From Apteryx mantelli (taxonomy: Eukaryota > Chordata > Aves > Apterygiformes > Apterygidae), in contig NC_089978.1 of assembly GCF_036417845.1 (NCBI RefSeq), positions 86,236,007 to 86,300,006 of the forward strand: 64,000 bases of DNA. The letters run 5' to 3'. Under the pieces are notes generated by a model. It had not been told where the DNA came from. It saw only the letters and a program-made list of their open reading frames with translations, and made no database searches. Every line of letters starts with the position of its first letter. Position 1 is the stretch's first letter. The position numbers and the translations under genes are program-made. Of this stretch, positions 33,801 through 46,294 are shown piece after piece.

Positions 33801-36154
33801 TCTCTCTGATATTCCCCTTTTATGTTAGTAACTTTAGAGATTACACAGTATTTCAGCTTCATTTTATATTTTCCCCTTCTGCCAGTCTGTCCAGACAGGT
33901 CATTTGAGGTTAGTTTCCTATGTCAGTAATGTCATCCCTGCTACCACGAGCAGGTAGCCAGGTTTAACCACTAAGGCAAATACAACAAAGCAGTTCATTT
34001 TTTTGGGGTGTCCACATTTCCGCAATGAGGTCTAAACTAACCCAGGCCTGTCAGTTCAGCCAGCTCCTGTGTCTTATCACAAAATTTCCTAGATTATATA
34101 TTTAGTGTTCCTTAACATACAGTAACACATTACTAACACCTAATTCAGCAGGTTTCCTCCCGCAGACAAGAACGCCCAGCTGTCATTCACAACAGGGACA
34201 GAAAACAGAGCAGAGACCAGCAACACGAGTCCATTGTCTGGGGGTCGGTGCAATTTGCTCCAAGTAAGTGCATGTTCATGCGAAGTGACCAGGAATACAT
34301 GTGCCCCCTGGGCCTTTTTTATGTCCCTGCGTGGGCCCGCAAGGCTACAATCCCTCTCTGCTAAATCCATCCCTGAAACAGGAACTTTTCATACAGAGAG
34401 GCTTAATCCTCCTGTCCTGGCATCTGGGGTGAGATCTTGGCCTCCAAGCACTCTGGGGGCCTTTGGGAGCTTGAGTTGCCCCTCCATGCGTATTCCTTTG
34501 GACCTGAGCAAAGTGAGTATAAAGCATGGGCACTCTGATTTAGCAGCTCTTTGCAGACATTTGTGCAGACTGACTGTGCAAGTGCAAACCCATGCCCTCA
34601 CCCCCACACCAGCCTCCTGCTTACATCATGAAAACAAAAACCATGATGGACCAGAAAAACACAGTAGATCAAAAGCTACCTCTTACTGCAGGGAGTATGT
34701 TTTTTTCTAATTAGGACACCTTTCTGATATCTCTGTTTTTAACTGCTATGGCAACAGGCAGTATGAACATTAATAAATTGAACTGAATGGCAGGGGATGT
34801 TATGAACAGACAAAAAGACCACATTACACTGAGTGGACCATGCAAAAATGACACAAAAGTCAGTGAGACTAGAATTGATTAAATAAGTGATGTGCAATGG
34901 GTACGGATTTCTTGCTCCTAGAAAGTAAAGACTCTTTGGCTGCACCCTGTAATTGAGAATTATCTTGACATCCTGAAGTGCAGATGTGTCAGCTGAAGTA
35001 ACCAGAATTTGTTATCTCTAACAAACTCGAGCAATTACTCTTCAATGTAAAGATGCCTTCAAAGCAAATTCAGGGAAGTGCAGTGGGCTGAAGTGGTTTC
35101 TTTTTCTCGCAGCCACAGTGCTTCCCTGAAGGAGCTGCAATATCTGGCTGCACTCACCCATTAAGATCAGTGCCTCACACGTTCTGAAGTTGAGAGGGCA
35201 AACATGGCCATGCTGGAAGTCTTTCTGAATGAGGAACTGCCAAGCAGGAGAAAATGAAATGCAGCTCTTAATCTGCAGTTGCAGATGAATGTAGATGTAA
35301 AAATCAAAATAATGGGACAAGTGTATTTCAAGACAAAGATACTGTAATATGAGACAATATACAGTAAACAATATACTTAAAGCATGACATGTTATTCCAT
35401 TTCTCCTTCCTTCTTCCTCTCATCTCTAGATGGGAATCCAGTTTGCTTTAATCCCTCATAATAGACAAGCTCCTGTCTTTGCACTGTGCTGTCAACACCA
35501 GAAAATATACGGAAACAATAATTAATGAGGGGAGAAAAACTAGTAATTTCTTACCTCAGCACACTGACTGCAGAGACATTTTTCTGGCTTTCCCTTCTTA
35601 AGTTCTTTTTAAAATAAATGCACAATAAACTCATATACACATAGAATAGCCATATAATTGAATAATGAAAAAGCAAGCTGCTCTCTTCTAGAAAATCACT
35701 AAGCAAATAAACAAAAGACGTTTACTGTGGAATATTCTTAAATGATGGACTGCTGCTCACTTACTGTAGTTACTACTCAAATACCTATCTATAGTTATAT
35801 AACTAATTAGCTATACTAGTTACTGGGATCCATAAAAGCAGTCATCATGTGAAATGATATCAAACACCATCATGCAGTTTACCAGGAAAACCCTCAAGGG
35901 TCAATGTATCCTTATTTCACACAACAGCTGATATTGCTCCCTATCAAACCTCAAAAAGAAAATACAAGGCAGCAAGGTCTTCTGACACAGGTCTGTTTGC
36001 TCCTGAGGGCTCACACAGCACCTGGTGCAGAAGAGCTCAGTCCTGATGGAGTTTGCATACACTAACAATAATTAGTCATTTAAAAGCTACCATATCAAGA
36101 AAATACAAATGAATTCAAGAAATTCAAGAAAAGAAAAAACATAATCACATTAGG
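33801..36154. other. Unassigned sequence with scattered CpGs
   Basis: 33900-34540 retains more CpGs than its surroundings and holds a 158-codon plus frame (34234-34710) with no recognised domain. It may be part of the same uncertain element as 33060-33800. The rest is AT-rich. Confidence 0.35.
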
Positions 36155-36244
36155 TTTGCAGCTGAACTTGATCTGCACCTCTGGCCGGTGGTGTGAGAAG
36201 ATGTAGGAACCTTCCTTGTTCACCCGCCACTGGGGGTCACAGGA
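36155..36244 (-). other. Candidate coding exon of an unidentified gene
   Basis: On the minus strand, CTCGTTTTCTGCGCAG|TCC forms a good 3' splice site. After it, about 30 codons stay open with strongly G/C-ending codons, reading SCDPQWRVNKEGSYIF and SHHRPEVQIKFSCK. The flanking DNA is AT-rich and CpG-poor, whereas this stretch keeps CpGs, so it looks like constrained coding sequence. I do not recognise the protein. No convincing GT donor follows the coding-like part; the nearest is AAT|GTGATT, which is weak. It could be one exon of a large gene on the minus strand whose other exons lie outside the window, or a decayed gene fragment. Confidence 0.35.
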
Positions 36245-39200
36245 CTGCGCAGAAAACGAGCTGCCGCCTCCACAGCAGCTCTGCTATTTTCTGAGCACGC
36301 TGAACATGAGGAGATGATCACTGGGGCTCTGCTCACTTCTTCTTTCTCTCTACCAGTAGCTCTACTTCCTGAAGATCCATCAAAGCAGAACCAGCCTTAA
36401 TTTGAGAACATTACTTTGTTCTTTGAGCAACTAATTACATTTCAATTAAGTCGGAAATAAGGAGAGAAGGATGTTTTTTACTAGAACTGATCTCTGTGCT
36501 CTACAGTGGCACATTACCTGTATAAAAATACATGGCAAGGTTAAGATGTCCCTAACCTACATTACTGATTTCAGTGCTGATATTTAGTTTCCCCCTGCAC
36601 ATGTGCTAAGTCCTTGCAGTGATGAAAGAATGAATGTTTAGTGAATCATTCAGAAATGGAGAAGTTTCGCTGTTTAGGGATTTAAATTCATATAGCATGT
36701 CTGCGTGAAGGACAGGACTAAACTACCTATGGATTCAAACATGTTCAGTTTTCTCTTCCAAGTATATGAATTCTCATTTATACTCAAGCACTACATTATG
36801 CCTACAGTTTTCTAAATTCTTTTTAACAGATATAAATAATCTTATTTTGAGCCACCAATGTTTCAAGTTTTATCAGCAGAATACTGTGTCTCATATACTC
36901 TTCCAAAGACCAAATACAAATATATGCTGAAAATACACTCAGTTTACTTTGCTAGCAGTATATCACCTCAGCTGACATGCTTGTCTGTTTTCTTAACTCT
37001 TAGTGCTGCTGCATTTTTAGGGGTTTGAATACATACAGCATGAAGAAAGGGGCAAGTGTTTTTTTCTAGAAGTCTTCTGTAAAGAAAGCTTCCAAACAGA
37101 ATTACTAGCAGAAGGACTGGCCTTCACATAGGTTTGCCTGTCTGCCATAACTCCGCTGTGGGGCAAAGCAATGAGCAATGTCTCAACTTCCCCCTGAGCC
37201 ACCCTGCTGCTGCCTGTGGTGTCCCAGACCAGAGCTGAAGAGCATGCAAACAGCATGTGCCATACAGGATTGTAAATACAAGTAATCCTATAGGAGGGCT
37301 ACTGTAGAGGACACCAGGATTTTGAGCAGAACTAGTGTGAATTGGGATCAGTCTCTGAAATGCAGTCACACTGGGCAGTAAAGTTAGCATCATGGCTGAT
37401 GCCTCATCCCTGCAGTGGTCAGGTTACCCCAGTACGGTTTCTCCGCTGAAACCAGAAGAGTTCTTCCCAGTTTGCAACTAGTATGAGCTACCTTGACCAC
37501 CAGCACCAGTAAAGTTTCCTTTACAGATAAATATTACACTGCAGCTCCGATACCACAGACAGCCTGGTGTAAACTAGACCTTAACGGCGGCACAATGAGA
37601 GCAAAATGAAGTACAGAATCTCCATATACAGCAAAAAAAAAAAGCATTTTGGGGACTATCCTCTGCTTACTTGAAATGCCAGCTCCTTCTGTGGACTGGT
37701 CTGTCACATCTATGGAGGCAGGAGCTATAGTGATCCATCATGCTCTGCATTGTTACCCTGCATGATACTTTCCTGGGAGGACTGAGGATTGTCCTAAATG
37801 CACTCTGTGACCTGGCTGATAAATAATGCTGCCTAGTCCTACTACCTACATGAAATGCTTAAAAAGTACTTTTAGTTCTGCCTGGTAAAGCATTATTGCT
37901 CAAATGACTTTCTGAATCAGGAGACAAAGATGTGCTGCCCCCATTGTCAAGCAGCTGCAACCTTCGCATAAGGTAAGAATGTCCCATGAGCCACAGCACG
38001 GGGCTACAGAGAAGTTAAAGTACTTAAAGATGAAGTCCTTTTGCAAGAATGCACTAAGTGAGGAGAGCTGGGAAAAAAAGAGAGCTACAGCACTCTTGAG
38101 GTCATGAACTTCAGCTCTCAGGAGGTGAGAGATGGCTGGAAAGCTGTCACGAGAAACTTGTCCCTCCAGAGATGACCATGGAAATAAGCTTCTGCCATAA
38201 AAGTTATGCATATAATTTCTCTGTTCCTGCTTTCACATGCAAATGTGTGTTCTCCCCAAACACGAGCACATATAACCTTCCACATCTGTATAGATGAGGG
38301 GAGGAAAGCCTGATCTAGCTGAAGTAGCAAACCAGAGGGAGCAAGGTACAAAGGGAGATCAAGTTCACAAGGATAAGGACCTGTGTCCTGCAAGGCTTTG
38401 CAATGCCTCAGGAGGGGGAAGGGAGCAGGTCACCACTTAGTCTCACCCTTTTCCTTAGGGTTTGCCAGCTAACTGATCTAAGACAACCTCTGTTCAGTTC
38501 TGCCATTTGAGGCCCCCTAATTCAACCTTTTCGCAAAGACCTTCAGCAACCCACTGATTTCCCCATGATTACCAAAAGAGTGCATAGGGCCCCTTGGAGG
38601 CTTTAGGGTACGGGAGCAGCTGGGCACATGGCTTAGCAGTGAAACTGAGATGGGCAATTTCCAGGAGGCTGCGAAGAAAAAGTAACACTCTCTGGGCCAA
38701 TAAAGGAAACACCATTCTTACTCTATCAGCTGCTTTTCTGATCTCAACATTCATTCCTGTCTATCCACTAAGTTAAGGAAATTACTGTTTGCATTGCAAT
38801 TCACTCGCTCTCACTTGGCAGAGTGATTTATCACACCGTAAGCATCCCTGCAAAGCAAGTGCAGCCCCACGCAGGCATTCACTGACCTGCTCTTCCTCAC
38901 CCCGCTGCAGGCACAGGGCTTCAGGCAGAGGAGCACGGGGAAGTTGCAGGAATTACAGCTTTGAGTTAAGAGCAAACAAAACAGGTTTCCAGACTTTCTC
39001 CTCTGCACATCCCACTTATGGCTAAACTTACACATTTAACACACCTTAATTTTAGTGAAACAGGTGGCTCTTTACAACAACCTTGCTCCTGAGGCAGCGG
39101 CCGAATGAACCGAGCTGGTGAAGATGGACCTGCTGTGCCAGTTTGCTCTCACACTGAGGCCCACAAAGTCCCGACAATCGCTGGAGAATTTCCTGGTTGC

Positions 39201-42200
39201 TTACAGACAGACAACTGTTCACATGGCAGGGCCCTTTCTTTCCTCTTTCCAAAGCATTTCAAGCAGCAACAAGAGATATCCAAAAGCCTGAGCTGGCAAG
39301 CTGGGGCGAGATGGGCTTGGGGAATCCTTGCCAAAACATGCTGTGGCTTCCGCAAGGAAGGCCAAGGACTCCCCAGGTGAGGTGTCTGGGTCAGAAAGGC
39401 TATTTGGCTATTTCGACTTGACCCCAGGAAAGGCAGTATTGCTTTAAACATTTAGTATTGGTGGGCAAGCCAGGGGAAGGACTGTTCACAGTTCAGGGGT
39501 GGGGAGGGTGCTGTGGCACACCATTCTGCCTCAGGGGCTGTAAGAAATGTAGAAGGAAGAGGATCATTGTGCTAAAGTGTTTTCCAGCTATGAAAAATCT
39601 GAATCACATCCTGTACCATCTTGATAAAATAGCCACCCTTCAGAAAAGTTTGAGGGATTTTCACTGGGAGGAAGCTAAAAGGGTCCTAGGGAACATTTTT
39701 AGCATTCTGTTAAATTCTGCATGCTTTATGGTAATTTCTGTTGAATTTTATTTCCCTGTAATTTTAAAAGTTATACTTCCAGAATTCTATAGCTATAGTT
39801 TATCTTTATTTTAAAGAGATAAATTGGTTCAGTAATCCTTTTTAAACAATATAATTTCTACAAAGTTATTTAGAAGCCACCCAGAAAATCCATATGTACA
39901 GAAACTTCAGTTACATAAACAGCAAATATACAGATATTTTACTGGTGTGTATCCATACATGATGACTTGTATTATGCAGATTTCCCAAGTCAAACAATCC
40001 GTGGGAGGGAATCAATAAGTTATTGTGTCTATCAAATGTGTTTTTCATTTCCTCTGGCAAATAAAAAGCAAGCATCTTAATACACATCATTTATTCTAAA
40101 AAAACACAGAAATGGTCGTCTTTTCTACACTTTCGAAATACCATTCATTGCTGTCAAATCCTGCCACCTCATACTAATTAATTTATTAATTTACAAGCAG
40201 CCAAAAGGAATGGATTTAGGTAATACCTTGATATATAATTGATGAGCTTAGTCTGTGCAGATGCCTTTGACCCAAATAGCTGGACCAGGCTATTCCAACC
40301 TGACTGATGAGGGTTTTAGTGAAATGTCACAAGAACATATGATGAGTTATTGCCCATCAAGATTGTATATTGGTTTGTATATTTGGACTGAACAAATAAG
40401 CAATGCCTGTAGCTGCTGTTAGTCCTCCATACTTGCTGCTTCCATGTTGCAATTTCTGCAGACACCAATTTTAAGTCCCTGAAGGTGAAACAGGTTGTCC
40501 CAGGTGGGAAGTTTACAAATCACAAGTAATCTCTGTTTTCCATTATTAAGAAGGAAGCTGGGCTTTACGTTATGGGTTATATTCATCGAATTGTTTGCCC
40601 AGCCTCATGTATAAGGTTTTTCCTGAGCTTTTTTTTCCAAAAGACCTTTGAGGGGCAGCCCCAGCGGCTGCTTCAGTGAAACCCCACAGCTGCAGCTGCA
40701 GCGCCCGGCTCCCTGTGCGTCCTGGCTCCCCAGTGCCGCTCTGCCATGCCTTGGGCAGCCGGACAGGAGAATGGAGAAGGTCCCCAGGTGCCAGTGTCAT
40801 CACATGTGGTGCACATGGAGGCAGCCAGTCTGGGGCAGGGAGCAGGCTGGGTGCAGGCACTGGATGGTGGTACAGGCAGGCCTCTTGTGAGGGACGGGGC
40901 CGAAATGCAGCCCCCATGCACAGGAGACCCCCAGGTGACAGCCCCCATGCATTCCAACCCCGCTTCAAGGCCACCAGCGGCTCTGTCAGAGCTGGCCCTG
41001 AGCCCAGGTGGGACAGAGGGGTGCACTCAGGGTCCTGACTTTTTCTTGCACTCTTTCCTTCAGGTGCTCCAGCACTGTTTCCTCTTCCCATCTCCCAGCC
41101 ACTTCTTCCCTGTCTGTCCCTGCAGACTCCCTGGCACCACTGCAGGAGCACTTCTCATCTCTGTGGCCCCTTACGGAGACGAGGAGCCTTGTGGCAGCAT
41201 AGGATGGAAGTCACAGCTTGCTTCGAAAGCAGAACAGTATTGCATGGATCAGACAGCTGCTGTGAATATCTCAGCTGTTGCTCTTGCTTTGGTTTCTCCA
41301 GACGCATTATCCCACCTACTCCCTTTAATGTGCAAAGTAAAAGCATGTGCATCCTCAGGCTCCGCATGTGCAGCCCAGGTCTCATAACCCACCAGGGTGC
41401 ACTGTCCACACTGCTTCTCCCTCTTTCTTGTTTAATTCCTGGATCAAACCCTAGGAACTGTTTTTGTGAGGCAGCCTGGGGACATGTATAAGAAAGGCAG
41501 GTCACAGCCACAGCAGACACATGGGCCAGCTAGTGAGCTTGCCTCTGGTGAGTTTGCCCAAGAGATTGGTGCTGAAGTTGGAAACTGGGACTAGATGGTG
41601 GAAATCAGTCCTGCCACAGTATATCAGACAGGATCTAGCTCTTCATTAAGTCACATCCAGCACAGTACACCGCTTCAGCAGCTGACCATCCAGGCTGTTC
41701 TTGGAGCTAATGTCCTAAGTAGAGCCTCCCAGTTTAATAGATTATAAATTCACTATGCTCATTCAATCTCAGTAGTTCAACCCAGAATTTCACTCAATGA
41801 CTCCAGGCTCTTCTTCTAGACAACAGAAAAAATAAGGACAATTGTAAGGTGGGAATCAGCTCATTCCAAGGTATACATCTGCAACACATCAGATTAATAG
41901 TGCTTTAGGCACGTCTGGTTCACTGCATTTAGCAGGGACTCCAAGTCAACTAGTTCAGTGGGGGTAGACAAGCAGAATTAGGTAAGATGGATCTGACACA
42001 AACTGCTGATGAAGGCTGACTCTCACAAACTGCTGTTCACAAAACAGTTCTTAAATTTCACAGGAAAGAACATCAGACATTTTACAAAAATTAACCAATA
42101 TTCAGCAACCCCAACCAAGCTGTAAGAGTTGCTCAGACATGCCTAGAACAGGGTCCAATTGCTGAGCATTCACAAGTCAAGCTCATGACTCCTGCTCATG

Positions 42201-42530
42201 TAGGCACTGTCTTTGAGGCAGTGGGACAGGGCAGAGAGGCACTGAGCTGCTGATGTGCTGGGCTCCACCCAGGCAGGCTCTGCCCACACGTAGGGGAGTT
42301 TTGGGGCTTGCCCAATAAGGATAGTCCTCACCACCAGCCAAAATCTCCCCAACCTCTTCCTTTTGTGAGTAGGAACAGAAAATTAATCCACCTGAGACAT
42401 TTCTAACACCACTGGCCAAGGCCATAAACTGAAGTTTCAGCTGAAGTATTTTTCCATTTGCAGATCCTGTCTGCATTTGCTATTATGTAGCATGCCTTAG
42501 AATACAAGGTGCACTCCTGGAAGATCCAGA

Positions 42531-42550
42531 AGGTAAAATAAGGTAAAATA
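42531..42550 (+). repeat. Two tandem copies of AGGTAAAATA
   Basis: An exact 10-bp tandem duplication. Confidence 0.65.
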
Positions 42551-44250
42551 TCTTTGTGTACTACAAGATATCTCATGTGGAAATCAAGGACATACATGAC
42601 AGTGGACTCAATTTGCACTGAAAAGCCTGTTAGTTAGCACGTTAAGAATATTTTCCTAACATCAGCAACTCTTTCATTTCCCTTACTGGTTTCTCTCTTG
42701 TGGAGTTGAAAAGTTTAGCTACTATAGAGCAACACAGAGACTGTTCCTCACAGCTTTTAACTCTCTTTTTATTTCTACTTTAACCTATTGTCAGCAGTTA
42801 AATAGAGAAAAAGGCACGTTTTCCTTTTACAGAGATTTCCCAGGGAGAGAGTATACTGCTGGGTGTGACATAGGTGAGGTGCAAAATCATTTCATAGAGG
42901 AACAGAATCAACTGGAATTGAATGGAGTGAAGAAAACTCATGTTAAGATTTTCTACACCACTTAAGAGATAGTCACTTTTCTTGGGTAGGGCAAAGAGGT
43001 CACTAAGGGGAAAAGAAAGCTCTACCGTATTGTGTCAGTTTGGTCTGACTAGTGCCATTTAAAGTAATTGCTCTATATTAGCCCAGGGAAAGTCCCTTAA
43101 GGTCAGTGGGAATTGCTGATTTCATGGTGCCATGGATCAGACTCATATTCATTAAGCTTCAGAGGTCTCAGCTTACTTTGTACCATCCAAGCAGTGTCTG
43201 CTCTCACCCTGTTCTGACCCCTTATAGTAGAAAGTCGTATTCCAGCCTGCTGTGGTTACCTATCTTTAAGATGGTGATACATGTCTCTTTCTTACTTCCA
43301 CTAGCAGAATAAAATATCTGTGAGTGTTTTGCACTAACATCTGTGCGGAGAACTTGAATAAATTCTGTCAGCAGCAGAGAAACAAGCTCTGACAGTGTTT
43401 TGGCTTTGTTTTGGAGGGTAGTGATTGTATTAGCAAGAGTAATTAGATGTTTTGTTTTTTAACTGTAGCAAGATTTATTCTGAAGTTAAGATACATTTTC
43501 AATAAATCTCCACAAGTGTGCAGACTAGCACATACACACACACCTGCCCACAAATTCTAGCCTGCTTGATTTAAGGCAATATTAGAACATTTTGCCCTTG
43601 GGCCTACGAGCAGTCAGTCCCTGACGGCATCAATATGTATTAGGTAGCGTAGAGAATTAAATGTACACATACCCACATACCTGTGCTGGCATTACTCAAG
43701 AACAGGTAGTGATGCTGTATATAGCTAAACAAAAAACAAACTTCCCTCATAGAAGCAGAAGGGGATGTGATTTTTCTCTCAATGACGTATCTGCCTTTTT
43801 TTAGGATCCCATACATTCAATGCAGTTGGAGCGGTTTCATTCCAGAAGTGGGTGTCTCACAACTTGCCACACAGCTGTTGTTGATTAACAACAATGGGAA
43901 ATTATAATAAAATTAATAGCTTATTAATTCACATCCTGTTTTATTTTTACTCCTCGCTCTTGAGAGAACCAACAGACAGCTGCTCTGTGACTTTAAACTC
44001 ATCTCTATTCGTTACCTACAGGGTGTGCCTGGACACTGAAATGTATTATGCATGCACACCAACACAAAGGGCCCTGGTGGTTGCTTCTAGCATGTGAAAA
44101 TAATACATTGGATGCAATGGTTATATAAATAGTAGTAATTATGCAGAAAACAGCCCATGTTATTGTGGTAATGGCATCTCATTAATTTTGCCAAGTTGTC
44201 TCCCTAAATTATAGCAATGAATTCCACTGTCAGGTTATGGTTTGCATTTT

Positions 44251-44270
44251 TTGTTTGTTTGTTTGTTTTC
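44251..44270 (+). repeat. (TTTG)n microsatellite
   Basis: About four tandem TTTG units in a T-rich context. Confidence 0.65.
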
Positions 44271-46250
44271 TTTCATGAGCAAATTGTACAAAAGAGTAAG
44301 ACAGGAGCATTTCTGCTGGTTTGGAATCTACAAATTGCTCATCATATAAAATAGTGGTGGGAGAGAAGAAGAGCCCTGATTGATAGTTCATTAAAATTGA
44401 ACTTGCTAACAGCTGTAGAGAAAGTATCCCTCTGACAAAAAGTTTTAAGAAGTAGTTCCAGAACTAGAGGAGCCTGGTTTCCAATGGTATCTTATAGTTA
44501 GTTGAATTACATGAAGGCTGCAGCATGAACTCACTGTGTCAGTGGATTTTAGAGAACCCACTGAGGAGAAAGAAATAATATGAATTATTAGAAAAACTTC
44601 AGTCGGACAGGTTTTTTTAATTATTACTGAATGCCAGAGAATCCCCTTAGGAGCAAATCGTTGAGTGAAGAGGGGACCCCTCCCTTGATACTCACCCTTT
44701 GGGACGTTCAGTTGAAAGTCAGTTGTGAAACATAAATCACCAGCAGGCCATGAAGTCAGCTCAAGTACCTCTTTTCTGCACAGATTCTCTGGCACCTAGT
44801 AGGATTTGAGCTCATGATGCAATTTCTTTCCTTCAGTAAGGGATTAATAAGGTCCCTCTGTCTTTCCATGGCCTATATTTGTGAAATCTGTGGAAATGCA
44901 ATGTCTTTGAGGCCTTCACCACTCTGTCAAATTTGGTTGAAATTGAAAAACAGGTTTGAAAGTTATTGCGAAGGGAACTGAAGCCGGACATACCTGTGCA
45001 GCATCCTAGAATAAGCTCCATTACTTAGGAAACCAGGCTAATAAATAGATAAGCTTTCATTATTGCCACCTTTCTGGTTGTAAAGACCAACTAATAGTGG
45101 TATCACCAAATTGTTGCACTCTGTGCAAAAGTCTATATTCCTTTTAGTTTCTCTGTCTTTGAAAGTCCAAGAGTTTAATACATTTATTCCTCATCATTGG
45201 ACAAATACTAAAGAAGAAACCTTCTAGACTCCAAAATCACATGACTTTTAATATAGATCACTGTTCCAGCTCACTGGGGAAAAGGGAGTACTGACATCTG
45301 GATCAGCTGGACAAGAAACTTCTGGCAGGTATATTTAGCTCAATACTGATTTGTTTGTGTGCTGGAAAAGTCAATGAAAAAGTACTGCATATATGTGGCC
45401 GGTGTTCATAGTGTCCTCTGTGAACAGGAGGCCACAGAGACTCCTTTTCCTTCAGACATGTAGCTGGGGTAAGCAGCTACTGGTTCAGGGATGCTGAACT
45501 CAGTCTCATCACTTTTCAAAACATAATTCTTTCTGCCTTCATTCTTTATTCCTATTTCCAAAAGAATATGAAGAGGTTTTGCCAAAAAGACTCATCTACA
45601 AAGAGTCTAACAAAGAAAACTTATTTACCCCACTTAGAAAATATTGGCTGGACTATTAATTGCTAATCACTACTCTGCAAATCCCAGTGGCATGCAAAAT
45701 GTTGCCCCTCACTGCTGTTTGTGAAGGCCTGAAAACAGGTCAGGTTTCCATCAGTTTGTATTTGGAAGGGTGGCAATTGTTATTATACAGACTCCTATTA
45801 AAAATAAAGCTGATTGATTGTTAAGTAAAGTGCTGCTTATAATGCATTTCATTTTATTCTCTATACAACCAGATTTCATATACTAATAGGAAAATCTGAT
45901 TAGGTTAATCAGCCATCGTTGCCCTGCTGCACATGCAGAAGCATACAGATTCAATTGTCACTTCGCAGGTTTGTGGCTTCAGTTAATTATTGGAGAGGTT
46001 TTTATTTTTTCCTCCAATTCTTTGTTAATTTTAATTCATCAAACCTCATAGTTCTGAGTGAGCAAAGTTCCCAAAGAATCCCAAGCACCCGTTATTTCAT
46101 GAGATTCCCTCATTCCTGACTTTGCCCCAGCTCTCATCCTGTCTATTTCCCATAACTAAAATTGTTGATGAATGCTTTAGTATTAATGTATGCTGTGCAT
46201 TTCTGCCTCTTGTGTTCTGCAAGCTGTGGCTATACAGTCTCACTGTTTTA

Positions 46251-46294
46251 TTTCATTCTGGTTTATTTTTTATTTCATTCTGGTTTATTTCTTT
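46251..46294 (+). repeat. 22-bp tandem duplication
   Basis: TTTCATTCTGGTTTATTT at 46251 recurs at 46273, a period of 22 bp with near-identical copies. Confidence 0.65.
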
